Origin: Microbacterium hatanonis
GTDB lineage: Bacteria > Actinomycetota > Actinomycetes > Actinomycetales > Microbacteriaceae
Length of the DNA: 64,000 nucleotides
Assembly: GCF_008017415.1 (NCBI RefSeq)
Contig: NZ_VRSV01000001.1
Span: 124,001-188,000 of the forward strand
Direction: 5' to 3'
Part shown: one piece after another, positions 8,755 to 16,026 of the stretch
Position numbering within the stretch: position 1 is the first letter of the stretch
Layout of the letters: each line of letters opens with the position of its first letter
Translations under genes and position numbers: made by a program
The notes under the pieces: model-generated
Seen by the model: only the letters and a program-made list of their open reading frames with translations
Databases searched by the model: none
What the model was told of the DNA's origin: nothing

Positions 8755-9426
8755 TTAGCGGTCGAGTGCGGCGAAGCGCTCGATGTCGGAGTTCGTGCCC
8801 GAGACGATGATGAGGTCGTGGTTCGTCACGACGGTGTTCGCCTCGGCGTAGCGGAAGGCGCGGCCGGGGCTCTTGACTCCCACGACGGTGACGTTGTACT
8901 TCGAGCGCACGCCCGACTCGTTCAGTCCGATGCCGCGGATGAGCTTCGGCGGATACATCTTGGCGAGCACGAAGTCGTCGTCGAAGCGGATGAAGTCGAG
9001 CATCCGACCGCTCACGAGGTGCGCGACGCGCTCGCCGGCCTCGCGCTCGGGGTAGATGACGTGGTTCGCGCCGACGCGGGCGAGGATCTTGCCGTGCGAC
9101 TGCGAGACCGCCTTCGCCCAGATCTGCGGCACCTTGAGGTCGACGAGATTGGCGGTGATGAGCACGGATGCTTCGATCAGCGACCCCACGGCGACGACGG
9201 CGACCTGGAAGTCCTGCGCGCCGATCTGCTTCAGCGCGTCGATGTTGCGGGCGTCGGCCTGCACCGTGTGGGTGACGCGCTCCGACCACTTCTGAACGAG
9301 CTCGAGGTTGCCGTCGATAGCGAGCACCTCGCGCTCGAGCCGGTCGAGTTCTCCGGCGCAGGCGGCTCCGAAGCGGCCGAGACCGATCACGAGGACGGGG
9401 GCGTCGCCCCTGAAGCGATCAACCAA
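8755..9426 (-). CDS. ktrA: KtrA/TrkA-type regulatory subunit of potassium uptake (RCK domains)
   Basis: 223 residues. The RCK N-domain binds NAD(H)/nucleotide: VLVIGLGRFGAACAGEL at about residues 11-27 and the acidic end of strand 2 in VLAID. A TrkA-C domain occupies the last 85 residues. The start is TTG at 9426: GAAAGG lies 8 bases upstream and the next usable start would cut into the Rossmann strand. It overlaps the 3' end of the channel gene by 8 bases, so it is translated after the channel in the same operon. It gates the membrane subunit on nucleotide binding. Confidence 0.92.
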   Translation of the reverse strand: MVDRFRGDAPVLVIGLGRFGAACAGELDRLEREVLAIDGNLELVQKWSERVTHTVQADARNIDALKQIGAQDFQVAVVAVGSLIEASVLITANLVDLKVPQIWAKAVSQSHGKILARVGANHVIYPEREAGERVAHLVSGRMLDFIRFDDDFVLAKMYPPKLIRGIGLNESGVRSKYNVTVVGVKSPGRAFRYAEANTVVTNHDLIIVSGTNSDIERFAALDR

Positions 9427-10861
9427 CGATGGGCCTTTCGACGGGTCGTGAGTACAGCTGCGACCGGGAGCTCGCGGCGACCGCCGCGGCGAGTGTCACT
9501 GTACCAATGCGCCCCATGAACATCGTCAGCGCCAGCACGTACACCGCCGGATCCGGCAGTTCGGCCGTCAGGCCCGTCGAGAGCCCGACCGTCGCGAAGC
9601 CCGAGATCACGTCGAAGAGCACTTCCTCGATCGGAGCCTGGGTGATCTGGCCGATCGTGATCGTCGACAGGGCGACGATCGTGGCGCCCCACGCGACGAC
9701 CGACAGGGCGACCCGCTGCACGTCGCTGGGGATGCGGCGACCGAACGCCTCGACGGACTGGCGGCCCTTCGCCTCGGAGAACACGGCGAGGGCGAGCACG
9801 GCCAGCGTCGTGACCTTGATGCCGCCGGCGGTCGAGGCCGATCCTCCGCCGACGAACATGAGCATGGATCCGACGACGAGGGTCGAGCCGTGCAGGTCGC
9901 CGATGTCGATGATCGAGAAGCCGCCCGAGCGCGTCATCGCGGAGAGGAAGAACGCTTGGAAGGTCGTGTCCCACGCGTCGGAGCGCCCGAAGGTGAGCGG
10001 GTTGTTGAACTCCAGCAGCAGGATCGCCCCCGCCCCGGCGAAGAACAGGATCACCGTGGTGATGATCGTGAGCTTCGCGTGCAGCGACCAGCGGCGGAAG
10101 TGCCACGCGTGCCGCCACAGCGTGAAGATCACGGGGAAGCCGATCGAGCCGAGGAAGACGCCCGCCATGAGCACGGTGAGGAGGAAGTAGTCGTCGCCGA
10201 AGGGCACCAGGCCGTCGGCGTTGGGCACGAACCCGGTGTTCGTGAAGGCCATCGCCGCGTAGTAGGGGGCCTCCCACAGCGCGTTGATCGGGTCGACCCC
10301 GGCCATGATCAGCGAGGGGTAGATCAGTACGGTCAGACCCGCCTCGATCACGAGGGTCGACAGGGCGACGGTGGCCAGCAGCTGACCGACCTCGCCCAGA
10401 CGCACGGTCTGCCCCTCGTTGATCGGGCCGCCGTGCGCACGCAGCGGGTTGCTGTCGCCGGCGGCGATGAGCTTCGCGCGCAGCCCGAGCCGCTTGGAGA
10501 TGACCAGCCCGAGGATCGAGGCGAGCGTCAACACGCCGAGCGCGCCGACATTGACGCCGATGTAGGTGATGACGTGGCCGAACGGCGACCAGTGCGAGTA
10601 CATGTCGACGGTCGACAGGCCCGTGACGCAGATGGTCGACACCGCGGTGAACAGCGCGTCGGCGAGAGGCGTCCGCTGTCCATCGGCGGCGGCGGCGGGC
10701 AGCGAGAAGAGCCCGGTGAACAGCAGGATCAGCGTCACGAACACCAGCACGGCGAATCGTGCCGGAGAGGCCGTCGTCAGGTCGCGCAGGGCGTCGAACC
10801 CCCGCCGGAGCGATCGGCCGAGATCGCGCTGGGCGCGGGGCCTCGCCGGCGATGCCGCCAT
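9419..10861 (-). CDS. ktrB: KtrB/TrkH-type potassium uptake channel subunit
   Basis: 480 residues from ATG 10861. The four pore loops of the SKT family can be read: VSTICVTGLSTVD, AMAFTNTGFVP, SAMTRSGGFSI and ISGFATVGLSTGLT, each between hydrophobic helix pairs. An in-frame ATG at 10894 is rejected because it lies inside a likely -10 box (TACCAT, 10893-10898 on the reverse strand), while GAAGGGGG sits at normal distance before 10861. It is divergent from the ArsR gene, sharing a short intergenic region. Confidence 0.93.
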   Translation of the reverse strand: MAASPARPRAQRDLGRSLRRGFDALRDLTTASPARFAVLVFVTLILLFTGLFSLPAAAADGQRTPLADALFTAVSTICVTGLSTVDMYSHWSPFGHVITYIGVNVGALGVLTLASILGLVISKRLGLRAKLIAAGDSNPLRAHGGPINEGQTVRLGEVGQLLATVALSTLVIEAGLTVLIYPSLIMAGVDPINALWEAPYYAAMAFTNTGFVPNADGLVPFGDDYFLLTVLMAGVFLGSIGFPVIFTLWRHAWHFRRWSLHAKLTIITTVILFFAGAGAILLLEFNNPLTFGRSDAWDTTFQAFFLSAMTRSGGFSIIDIGDLHGSTLVVGSMLMFVGGGSASTAGGIKVTTLAVLALAVFSEAKGRQSVEAFGRRIPSDVQRVALSVVAWGATIVALSTITIGQITQAPIEEVLFDVISGFATVGLSTGLTAELPDPAVYVLALTMFMGRIGTVTLAAAVAASSRSQLYSRPVERPIVG

Positions 10862-10916
10862 GCGCCGCCCCCTTCGATCCGGACCGGGAATCATGGTATC
10901 CCGGTCGGGGCGCGGC

Positions 10917-10922
10917 TAACCT
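10917..10922 (+). promoter_or_regulatory. -10 element of a leaderless promoter for the ArsR-type gene
   Basis: TAACCT with 6 bases (AAACCC) before ATG 10929. The ktrB promoter runs the other way from the same 68-base gap, so the regulator could affect both. Confidence 0.55.
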
Positions 10923-10928
10923 AAACCC

Positions 10929-11321
10929 ATGGCGGACATCTTCGACGTGATCGCGGACGGCACTCGTCGCGACATCCTCCAGTTGTTGCTCGACCGTTCC
11001 ACGCGCGGCGACAACGGCACGAGCGTCTCCCAGATCGTCCACGAGCTGGGTGTGAGCCAGCCCACCGTCTCCAAGCACCTCAAGGTGCTGCGCGACGCCG
11101 AGCTGGTCTCGGTGCGCGAAGAGGGCCAGCACCGGTACTACAGTCTCGCCACCGCCCCGCTCGACGAGGTCGACGACTGGCTGGTGCCGTTCTTCTCGGT
11201 CGACCCGGTCGCCGCTACGCTGCCGGAGCCCGCGGTGCACGCGGCCGAGGCGGTCGGACGTGCCGCCGCACAGGCGAAGTACGCCGTCGCGAACGCGTTC
11301 CGCAAGCTTCCCGGGCGCTGA
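10929..11321 (+). CDS. ArsR-family winged helix-turn-helix regulator
   Basis: 130 residues. N-terminal winged HTH typical of ArsR/SmtB: DVIADGTRRDILQLL, then the recognition helix HELGVSQPTVSKHLKVL and the wing VSVREEGQHRYYSL. No cysteine is present in the HTH (and none in the whole protein), so classic As/Cd sensing is unlikely. The last 45 residues are Ala-rich and hydrophilic. It is divergent from ktrB, so control of potassium uptake or of itself is possible but unproven. Confidence 0.88.
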   Translation: MADIFDVIADGTRRDILQLLLDRSTRGDNGTSVSQIVHELGVSQPTVSKHLKVLRDAELVSVREEGQHRYYSLATAPLDEVDDWLVPFFSVDPVAATLPEPAVHAAEAVGRAAAQAKYAVANAFRKLPGR

Positions 11322-11380
11322 CCCGCACGTTCGGCCCGGATGCTGCGGCCGGGCCCCACGCGTCGCAGGAGCCCCTCGGG

Positions 11381-11410
11381 TTTACACGTGTCGCACGGGA
11401 GCCCTAGAGT
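11381..11410 (+). promoter_or_regulatory. Promoter for the small HTH gene (TTTACA-18-TAGAGT)
   Basis: A -35 box TTTACA at 11381-11386 and a -10 box TAGAGT at 11405-11410 are separated by 18 bases, one of the few clear two-box promoters in the window. A short leader with AAGGGGAA precedes ATG 11442. The spacer contains the palindrome ACACGTGT. Confidence 0.6.
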
Positions 11411-11441
11411 GGCTCCAGCGCCACAGGACGAAGGGGAATCC

Positions 11442-11633
11442 ATGGCAGAACTGCCGGATGTGCGTTTCCTCACCGTCGCTGAGGTCGCCGAAGTGATGCG
11501 AGTGTCGAAGATGACGGTCTACCGTCTCGTGCACGCGGGCGAACTGCCCGCGGTGCGCTTCGGACGCAGCTACCGAGTGCCCGAGTCTGCCGTCGTGGAT
11601 GCCCTGCAACGGCCGGTCTCCGACGTCGGCTAG
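11442..11633 (+). CDS. Small helix-turn-helix protein (excisionase/Rv0500A type)
   Basis: 63 residues from ATG 11442 with ribosome binding site AAGGGGAA. MerR/excisionase-like HTH: LTVAEVAEVMRVSKMTVYRL followed by the wing region HAGELPAVRFGRSYRVPESA. Its place just before the bS22 gene matches Rv0500A-Rv0500B downstream of proC in mycobacteria, so it is a conserved actinobacterial regulator rather than a phage remnant. The stop codon is the first half of a TAGACT box that may drive the bS22 gene. Confidence 0.88.
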   Translation: MAELPDVRFLTVAEVAEVMRVSKMTVYRLVHAGELPAVRFGRSYRVPESAVVDALQRPVSDVG

Positions 11634-11636
11634 ACT
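11631..11636 (+). promoter_or_regulatory. Possible -10 box for the bS22 gene
   Basis: TAGACT overlaps the stop of the HTH gene. It would give a leader of about 75 bases containing a weak GAGGCA/TGCCTC stem (11642-11665) and GAGG before GTG 11717. Confidence 0.4.
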
Positions 11637-11716
11637 GATCCGAGGCATTTTTTCGCATCTGCCTCTACCCGGGCGCCGCAACCGGCACCCAGACCCCTGA
11701 CGTAGTGAGGTTTTCC

Positions 11717-11815
11717 GTGGGTTCAGTCATCAAGAAGCGCCGCAAGCGCATGGCGAAGAAGAAGCACCGCAAGCTGCTTCGCAAGACTCGCCACCAGCGC
11801 CGCAACAAGAAGTAG
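11717..11815 (+). CDS. 30S ribosomal protein bS22 (AURKAIP1/COX24 domain)
   Basis: A 32-residue, extremely basic protein starting MGSVIKKRRKRMAKKKHRKL, with 20 Lys or Arg residues. It is the small actinobacterial ribosomal protein first found in mycobacterial 30S structures and related to mitochondrial AURKAIP1/COX24. The start is GTG at 11717 with GAGG 7-8 bases upstream. The upstream HTH gene gives the conserved Rv0500A-Rv0500B context. It is easy to miss because of its size. Confidence 0.95.
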   Translation: MGSVIKKRRKRMAKKKHRKLLRKTRHQRRNKK

Positions 11816-11828
11816 CGGCCGCCGCACC

Positions 11829-11854
11829 GAGCGCCTGCCCTTCGTGGCGGGCGC
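11829..11854 (+). terminator. Hairpin after the bS22 gene
   Basis: AGCGCCTGCC and GGCGGGCGCT form a 10-bp stem with one G-T pair and a 6-base loop, 13 bases after the bS22 stop. No long T run follows, so termination strength is uncertain. Confidence 0.55.
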
Positions 11855-11891
11855 TTCGTGTATCCGTCGCGCCCCAGACGAGGAGTTCGCC

Positions 11892-12185
11892 GTGCAGTCC
11901 ATCACCGTTCACCAGCTCCGCGAACGCGAAGGCACGCCGCTGATCGACGTGCGCGAGGTCGACGAGTTCGCCGCCGGCCACGTGCCCGGCGCCGTCAACC
12001 TGCCCATGTCGACGATCGGCGACCACCTCGACGAGCTGCCCGACGGCCCGTTCGACGTGATCTGCCAGGCGGGCGGACGATCGGCCCGCGTGGTCGAGGC
12101 GCTCACCGCGCGCGGACACGACGCGACGAACGTCGAGGGCGGCACGGGGGAATGGATCCAGGCGGGCTTCGACGTCGAGAAGTGA
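11892..12185 (+). CDS. Rhodanese-like domain protein
   Basis: 97 residues, a single rhodanese domain. The catalytic loop is CQAGGRSARV (Cys at about residue 59) with the CxxGxR pattern, so persulfide transfer is possible. PLIDVREVDEFAAGHVPGA is the usual N-terminal strand region. GTG 11892 is preceded by CGAGGAG at proper distance; upstream in-frame codons lack family residues. It likely acts in cytoplasmic sulfur transfer. Confidence 0.9.
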   Translation: MQSITVHQLREREGTPLIDVREVDEFAAGHVPGAVNLPMSTIGDHLDELPDGPFDVICQAGGRSARVVEALTARGHDATNVEGGTGEWIQAGFDVEK

Positions 12186-12210
12186 CGCGGCGACGCCGTG
12201 TCGCGGCCCC

Positions 12211-12216
12211 TAAGCT
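12211..12216 (+). promoter_or_regulatory. -10 element of a leaderless promoter (glutaredoxin-like gene)
   Basis: TAAGCT with 6 bases (GGACAC) before GTG 12223. It supports this GTG as the start and the first transcribed codon. Confidence 0.55.
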
Positions 12217-12222
12217 GGACAC

Positions 12223-12501
12223 GTGACGACCCTCACACTGATCGGTAAGCCCGATTGCCATCTGTGCGACGTCGCAGATGAGATCGTCGACCTCGTGGTC
12301 GGGGACCTGCCCGCGCGCGTGGCCGACGGCATCGTGATCGAGCGCTCGTCGATCCTCGAAGACCCCGCCCTGTACGACCTCTGGTGGGAGAAGGTTCCCG
12401 TCGTGCTCGTCGACGGGGAGCTGCACGCGCACTGGCGCCTGTCGGCCGATCGCCTCCGCGCCGCCCTTCTCGCGGCCGACACCGAAGGAGCCCACTCGTG
12501 A
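12223..12501 (+). CDS. Glutaredoxin-like (DUF836 type) thiol protein
   Basis: 92 residues with a thioredoxin-fold N-terminus LTLIGKPDCHLCDVADEI carrying a CxxC pair (Cys12 and Cys15) and the cis-proline region KVPVVLVDGELHAHW. The size and the missing C-terminal helices fit the short glutaredoxin-like proteins found near proC/bS22 in actinobacteria (Rv0508 type). Thiol-disulfide exchange is expected; the partner is unknown. The stop overlaps the Dabb gene start (GTGA). Confidence 0.87.
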   Translation: MTTLTLIGKPDCHLCDVADEIVDLVVGDLPARVADGIVIERSSILEDPALYDLWWEKVPVVLVDGELHAHWRLSADRLRAALLAADTEGAHS

Positions 12502-12800
12502 GCATCCGGCACATCGTCCTGTGGAAACTGGCCGCGGAAGACGCCGACACGCGCGCTCTGCACGCCGAGCAGATCGTCGAGCGCCTGACCGCGCTCGTTC
12601 CCGTCATCGACGACATCCAGAGCCTCGAGGTCGGACGCAACGTCGCGTACCCCGCGACGAACTGGGACGTGGCGCTGGTATCGGAGTTCGCCGACACCGA
12701 CGCGCTCGAGCGCTACCAGGTGCACCCCGCGCACCAGGAGGCAGCGGCCTTCGTTCGTTCGGTCGTCACCGAACGCGCAGTCGTCGACTACCCCTTCTGA
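12498..12800 (+). CDS. Dabb (stress-responsive A/B barrel) domain protein
   Basis: 100 residues from GTG 12498, coupled by 4-base overlap to the glutaredoxin-like gene. It starts with SIRHIVLWKL, the typical first strand of ferredoxin-like dimeric A/B barrels, and contains the family YQVHPAHQEAAAFV helix. Function is not assignable; related proteins bind small aromatic ligands or act as cyclases. The 3' end overlaps the convergent MscS gene by 13 bases. Confidence 0.87.
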   Translation: MSIRHIVLWKLAAEDADTRALHAEQIVERLTALVPVIDDIQSLEVGRNVAYPATNWDVALVSEFADTDALERYQVHPAHQEAAAFVRSVVTERAVVDYPF

Positions 12801-13978
12801 GCGCGCTCCGGCGCGCCCCCTTCGTCGGCGATCACCGGGATCGACTGCGTGAAGTGAGCGGCGCGCTCCTCGGCCTCGATGCTGCCCGTGAACAGGCCGG
12901 TCGCCTCCGGGGTCTCGTGCTTCGCGGCAGGGAGTGCAGCATCCTGCTCGGTCATCATCACCCGCTGCACCGGTAGGGCGTCGGGCGCGACGCTCTGGAT
13001 CCAGCCCACCATCGCCTCGCGCACGAAGCAGCGCAGGTCGAACAGGGTCGGCGCATCGGCGGCCGTCACCAGAATGCGGATGCGGACAAGCCCGCCCACC
13101 GCGTCGGTGACCTGCAGCACCGAGGCCCGGCCGTCCCACAGGTTCGTCTCGCCGAGCACCGAGGCCAGGTGAGCGCGCATGAGGCTCGGCGAGACGCGCC
13201 AGTCGACGTCGAGCTCGACCGCCCCGAGCAGCTCGCTGCCCTCGCGCGTCCAGTTCTCGAAGGGTTTCGTCGTGAAGTACGTGCAGGGGAGCACCAGGCG
13301 GCGGTCGTCCCAGAGGTCGACGACCACGTAGCTCAGTGTGATCTCGCCGATCCGGCCCCACTCGCCCTCGACCACGACCACGTCGTCGACCCTCAGCGCG
13401 TCGCTGAAGACGAGCTGCACGCCGGCGAACACGTTCGCGAGCACCGACTGGGCGGCCAGGCCCGCGACGATCGACGCGATACCGGCCGAGGCCAGGATGC
13501 TGGCGCCGAACGCCTGCACGGCGGGGAACGTGAGCAGCATCGCCGCGATCGCGATGATCGCGATGAGCACGATCGCGAGGCGGCGGACGATGAGCGTCTG
13601 GGTGCGGATGCGGCGGGCGACGCGATTGTCGGGGATGTCGATGCGGTAACGCCCCAGCGTGACATCGGTCGCGAACGCGACCAGCCCGCCCAGGAGCCAC
13701 GCGGTCGCGCCGATGAGCACGATCGAGAACGCGTGGTCGATCAGCTCTCCCCAGTCGGTGTCGACGTCGAGGGGGAGTGCGAGGCTCACGGCGATCCAGA
13801 GCGCGATCACCAGCACCACGACCCGGAACGGCCTGCGCGCGTGGCGGACGAGGCCGCGCGGCCAGTCCTTCTTCTTCGCCGCGAGCCGGACGCTGAAGGC
13901 GACCACCGCCGTGAGGACGACGGCGATGACGAGCGCGACGACGACGGCGATGGCGAACTGCAGCCAGGAATCGATCAT
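12788..13978 (-). CDS. Mechanosensitive channel, MscS family
   Basis: 396 residues. Four hydrophobic segments precede the pore helix ILASAGIASIVAGLAAQSVL (about residues 163-182), followed by the MscS beta domain with VDDVVVVEGEWGRIGEI and a C-terminal alpha/beta domain. A 50-residue acidic tail ends the protein. It opens on membrane tension during osmotic downshock. ATG 13978 is preceded by GAGGAGAAC. It may pair with KtrAB as part of turgor control, which is inference from proximity. Confidence 0.93.
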   Translation of the reverse strand: MIDSWLQFAIAVVVALVIAVVLTAVVAFSVRLAAKKKDWPRGLVRHARRPFRVVVLVIALWIAVSLALPLDVDTDWGELIDHAFSIVLIGATAWLLGGLVAFATDVTLGRYRIDIPDNRVARRIRTQTLIVRRLAIVLIAIIAIAAMLLTFPAVQAFGASILASAGIASIVAGLAAQSVLANVFAGVQLVFSDALRVDDVVVVEGEWGRIGEITLSYVVVDLWDDRRLVLPCTYFTTKPFENWTREGSELLGAVELDVDWRVSPSLMRAHLASVLGETNLWDGRASVLQVTDAVGGLVRIRILVTAADAPTLFDLRCFVREAMVGWIQSVAPDALPVQRVMMTEQDAALPAAKHETPEATGLFTGSIEAEERAAHFTQSIPVIADEGGAPERAQKG

Positions 13979-14093
13979 TGTTCTCCTCGGGTCGAGGTGC
14001 CCACGCTAGTCATCCCACATTTCCGTTGACTGCATCCGGTCGGCCTTTTCGGGGGAAACGCCTTGTCCTTGCTCGTTCGGAGGGGATTGTTCT

Positions 14094-14099
14094 TAGGGT
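14094..14099 (+). promoter_or_regulatory. Likely -10 box for the Rho_N protein gene
   Basis: TAGGGT, with a possible TTGCTC -35 box 19 bases further upstream (14069-14074). It would give a leader of about 30 bases including GAGGGAG before ATG 14138. Confidence 0.45.
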
Positions 14100-14137
14100 G
14101 GGGAAGTGGGCCACCCGGTCTCGCACGAGGGAGAACG

Positions 14138-14542
14138 ATGACGCAGACGAAGAAGAAGGCCACGAAGTCCGGCAAGAAGGCCGCCGAGGCCAAGGCTGCA
14201 CAGGCCCTGGCGCGGGCCGAGAAGTCGGTGCGCAAGGCGCGCAAGGCCGTCAAGCACTCGAGCAAGAAGCTCCGCGCGAAGGCCTCCGATCTGAGGGCGA
14301 AGACCGAACGGCTGAGCGCGACCCACGCGGAGGCGGCGCGAGAACTCCAGTCGGCGAAGGCCGCGGTCGCCGTCACGGAGCCGGCCGCCGTGCTCGTCGC
14401 CCCACCGCTGCCGACCCCCGAGGCCGCCGCGCCCACCCTCATCGTGCTGCGTCGCCGCGCCAAGGATCTCGGCGTCGCCGGCTACTCGCGCATGAACAAG
14501 GCGGCGCTCACCGCCGCGGTCGAATCCGCGACGGAGCGCTGA
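14138..14542 (+). CDS. Lysine-rich coiled protein with C-terminal Rho N-terminal-like (SAP-like) domain
   Basis: 134 residues from ATG 14138 with GAGGGAG upstream. Residues 1-60 are Lys/Ala rich, with repeats like KKAAEAKAAQALARAEK and KARKAVKHSSKKLRAKA resembling histone H1-like bacterial proteins; residues 45-80 look helical or coiled. The last 35 residues (VLRRRAKDLGVAGYSRMNKA) match the Rho_N helix-extended-loop-helix fold, a small nucleic-acid-binding module. It is probably a nucleoid- or RNA-associated protein; no function is established. Confidence 0.8.
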   Translation: MTQTKKKATKSGKKAAEAKAAQALARAEKSVRKARKAVKHSSKKLRAKASDLRAKTERLSATHAEAARELQSAKAAVAVTEPAAVLVAPPLPTPEAAAPTLIVLRRRAKDLGVAGYSRMNKAALTAAVESATER

Positions 14543-14554
14543 CCTCCCCGCTCA

Positions 14555-14606
14555 GATGCCGCGAAAAGGGGCCCCGCCGAACGGCGAGGCCCCTTTTCGC
14601 GGCATC
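14555..14606. terminator. Bidirectional terminator between convergent genes
   Basis: Two perfect 19-base arms (14555-14573 and 14588-14606) surround a loop that itself pairs further (CGCC/GGCG). The stem contains AAAA on one side and TTTT on the other, so transcripts from either direction end a GC stem with a U run. It separates the Rho_N gene and aspS. Confidence 0.9.
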
Positions 14607-14611
14607 TCGGA

Positions 14612-15955
14612 CTACGGCGCGAGGCGCGTGGGCCCGCGGAACAGGTAGGTGACCTCGCGGATCGAGCTCTCGCCGAGCATCAGCATCAGGACGCGGGCCA
14701 GGCCCATGCCGAACCCGCCGTGCGGCGGGGCGCCGAAGCGGAAGAAGTCGAGGTAGAAGTCGAGGTGCTCGGGGTCGAGCCCCTTCTCCTTCGCCTGCTC
14801 GACGAGCACGTCGACGCGGTGCTCGCGCTGCGCGCCGGTGGTGATCTCCACGCCGTTGAAGAGGAGGTCGTAGCTCTTGGTGAGCCCGGTCTCCTCGTCG
14901 CGCATGTGGTAGAACGCGCGGATCGCGGGGTGGTAGTCGGTGATGAAGACGAACTGGTGTCCGTAGGTCTCCTGCACGTACGCGGCGATCTGACGTTCGC
15001 CCTCGGGGTCGAGGTCGCCGTCGGTGCGGGGCACCTCGTAGCCGCGGCTCTTGACGATCTCGAGCGCCTCGGCGAGGGGGATGCGCGGGAACGGGATCGA
15101 CGGCACCTGCACCTCGACGTCGAACAGCTCCTTCACCTCGGCGCCGTGCTTGTCGGCGACCGCCTGGAAGGCGAACTGCAGGAGCTCCTCCTGCATGCGC
15201 GCGACGTCTTCGTGCGAGTCGATCCAGCTGATCTCGGCGTCGATCGAGGTGAACTCGGTCGCGTGACGCGAGGTGAACGAGGGGTCGGCGCGAAACGCGG
15301 GCGCGATCTCGAAGATCTTCCCGAAACCGGCGACCTGGGCCATCTGCTTGAAGAACTGCGGGCTCTGAGCGAGGTAGGCGGTCTGGTCGTTGAAGTACTC
15401 CAGCGCGAAGAGCTCGGCGTTCGACTCCGACGGGCTCGCCATGAGCTTGGGCGTGTGCACCTCGATGTAGTCGCGCTCGATCCAGTACGTGCGCAGCGCG
15501 TGCTCGAACGTGGTCTGCACGCGGAAGATGAGGTTGTTGCGGCGCTGGCGCAGGTCGATGAAGCGCCAGTCCATGCGCTTGTCGGCGCTGCTGTCGGCCG
15601 CGATCGGCGTCTCGGGGTTGGCGGCGGCCGCGATCTCGAGGGCGCCGACCTTGATCTCCACGCCGCCGAGCTTCACGCGCTCGTCGTGCTTGAGCTCGCC
15701 CGTGACGGTGAGGAAGGTGCCGGTCGCCAGCGCCGAGATCGTCTCGGTCAGGGCGAGGGCGGCCTCGCGCGCAGCATCCGCGTCGTCCCCGAGCTCGCGT
15801 GTCGCCGGGTTCACGAGCTGCACGGCGCCGGTCTCGTCGCGGAGGATGACGAACTGCACCTTCTTCTGATCGCGCACCGTCTCGACCCATCCCGACACCG
15901 AAACCGGGCCGTCGGGGGCGGACTGGAGCTGCTTGACCAAGACGCGTTCGTTCAC
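14612..15955 (-). CDS. aspS: Aspartyl-tRNA synthetase, short archaeal/eukaryal type (probably non-discriminating)
   Basis: 447 residues. An N-terminal OB fold for anticodon binding (VSVSGWVETVRDQKKVQFVI) is followed by a class II catalytic core: motif 2 with FRADPSFTSRHATEF and motif 3 with GFGMGLARVLML; QSPQFFKQM is the family substrate loop. The standard bacterial enzyme is near 590 residues because of a GAD insertion; that insertion is absent here, so this is the archaeal-type AspRS2 lineage. Bacterial AspRS2 enzymes often charge both tRNA-Asp and tRNA-Asn and then need GatCAB. No second aspS is in the window. Confidence 0.93.
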   Translation of the reverse strand: MNERVLVKQLQSAPDGPVSVSGWVETVRDQKKVQFVILRDETGAVQLVNPATRELGDDADAAREAALALTETISALATGTFLTVTGELKHDERVKLGGVEIKVGALEIAAAANPETPIAADSSADKRMDWRFIDLRQRRNNLIFRVQTTFEHALRTYWIERDYIEVHTPKLMASPSESNAELFALEYFNDQTAYLAQSPQFFKQMAQVAGFGKIFEIAPAFRADPSFTSRHATEFTSIDAEISWIDSHEDVARMQEELLQFAFQAVADKHGAEVKELFDVEVQVPSIPFPRIPLAEALEIVKSRGYEVPRTDGDLDPEGERQIAAYVQETYGHQFVFITDYHPAIRAFYHMRDEETGLTKSYDLLFNGVEITTGAQREHRVDVLVEQAKEKGLDPEHLDFYLDFFRFGAPPHGGFGMGLARVLMLMLGESSIREVTYLFRGPTRLAP

Positions 15956-16026
15956 GAGATGTCAGTCTACGTGCGGGTCGGCGCGCGCAATGCCCGCGGG
16001 CCTGGGCTTTCTCTCCGGCGGGAGGG

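Noticed and set aside
10862..10894. Upstream ATG (10894) as the ktrB start
   Set aside because: It lies inside a likely -10 box and has no ribosome site, while ATG 10861 has GAAGGGGG at normal distance.
11384..11391. Palindrome ACACGTGT as an operator
   Set aside because: Only 8 bases, within a promoter spacer, and no repeated copy nearby; too weak to call.
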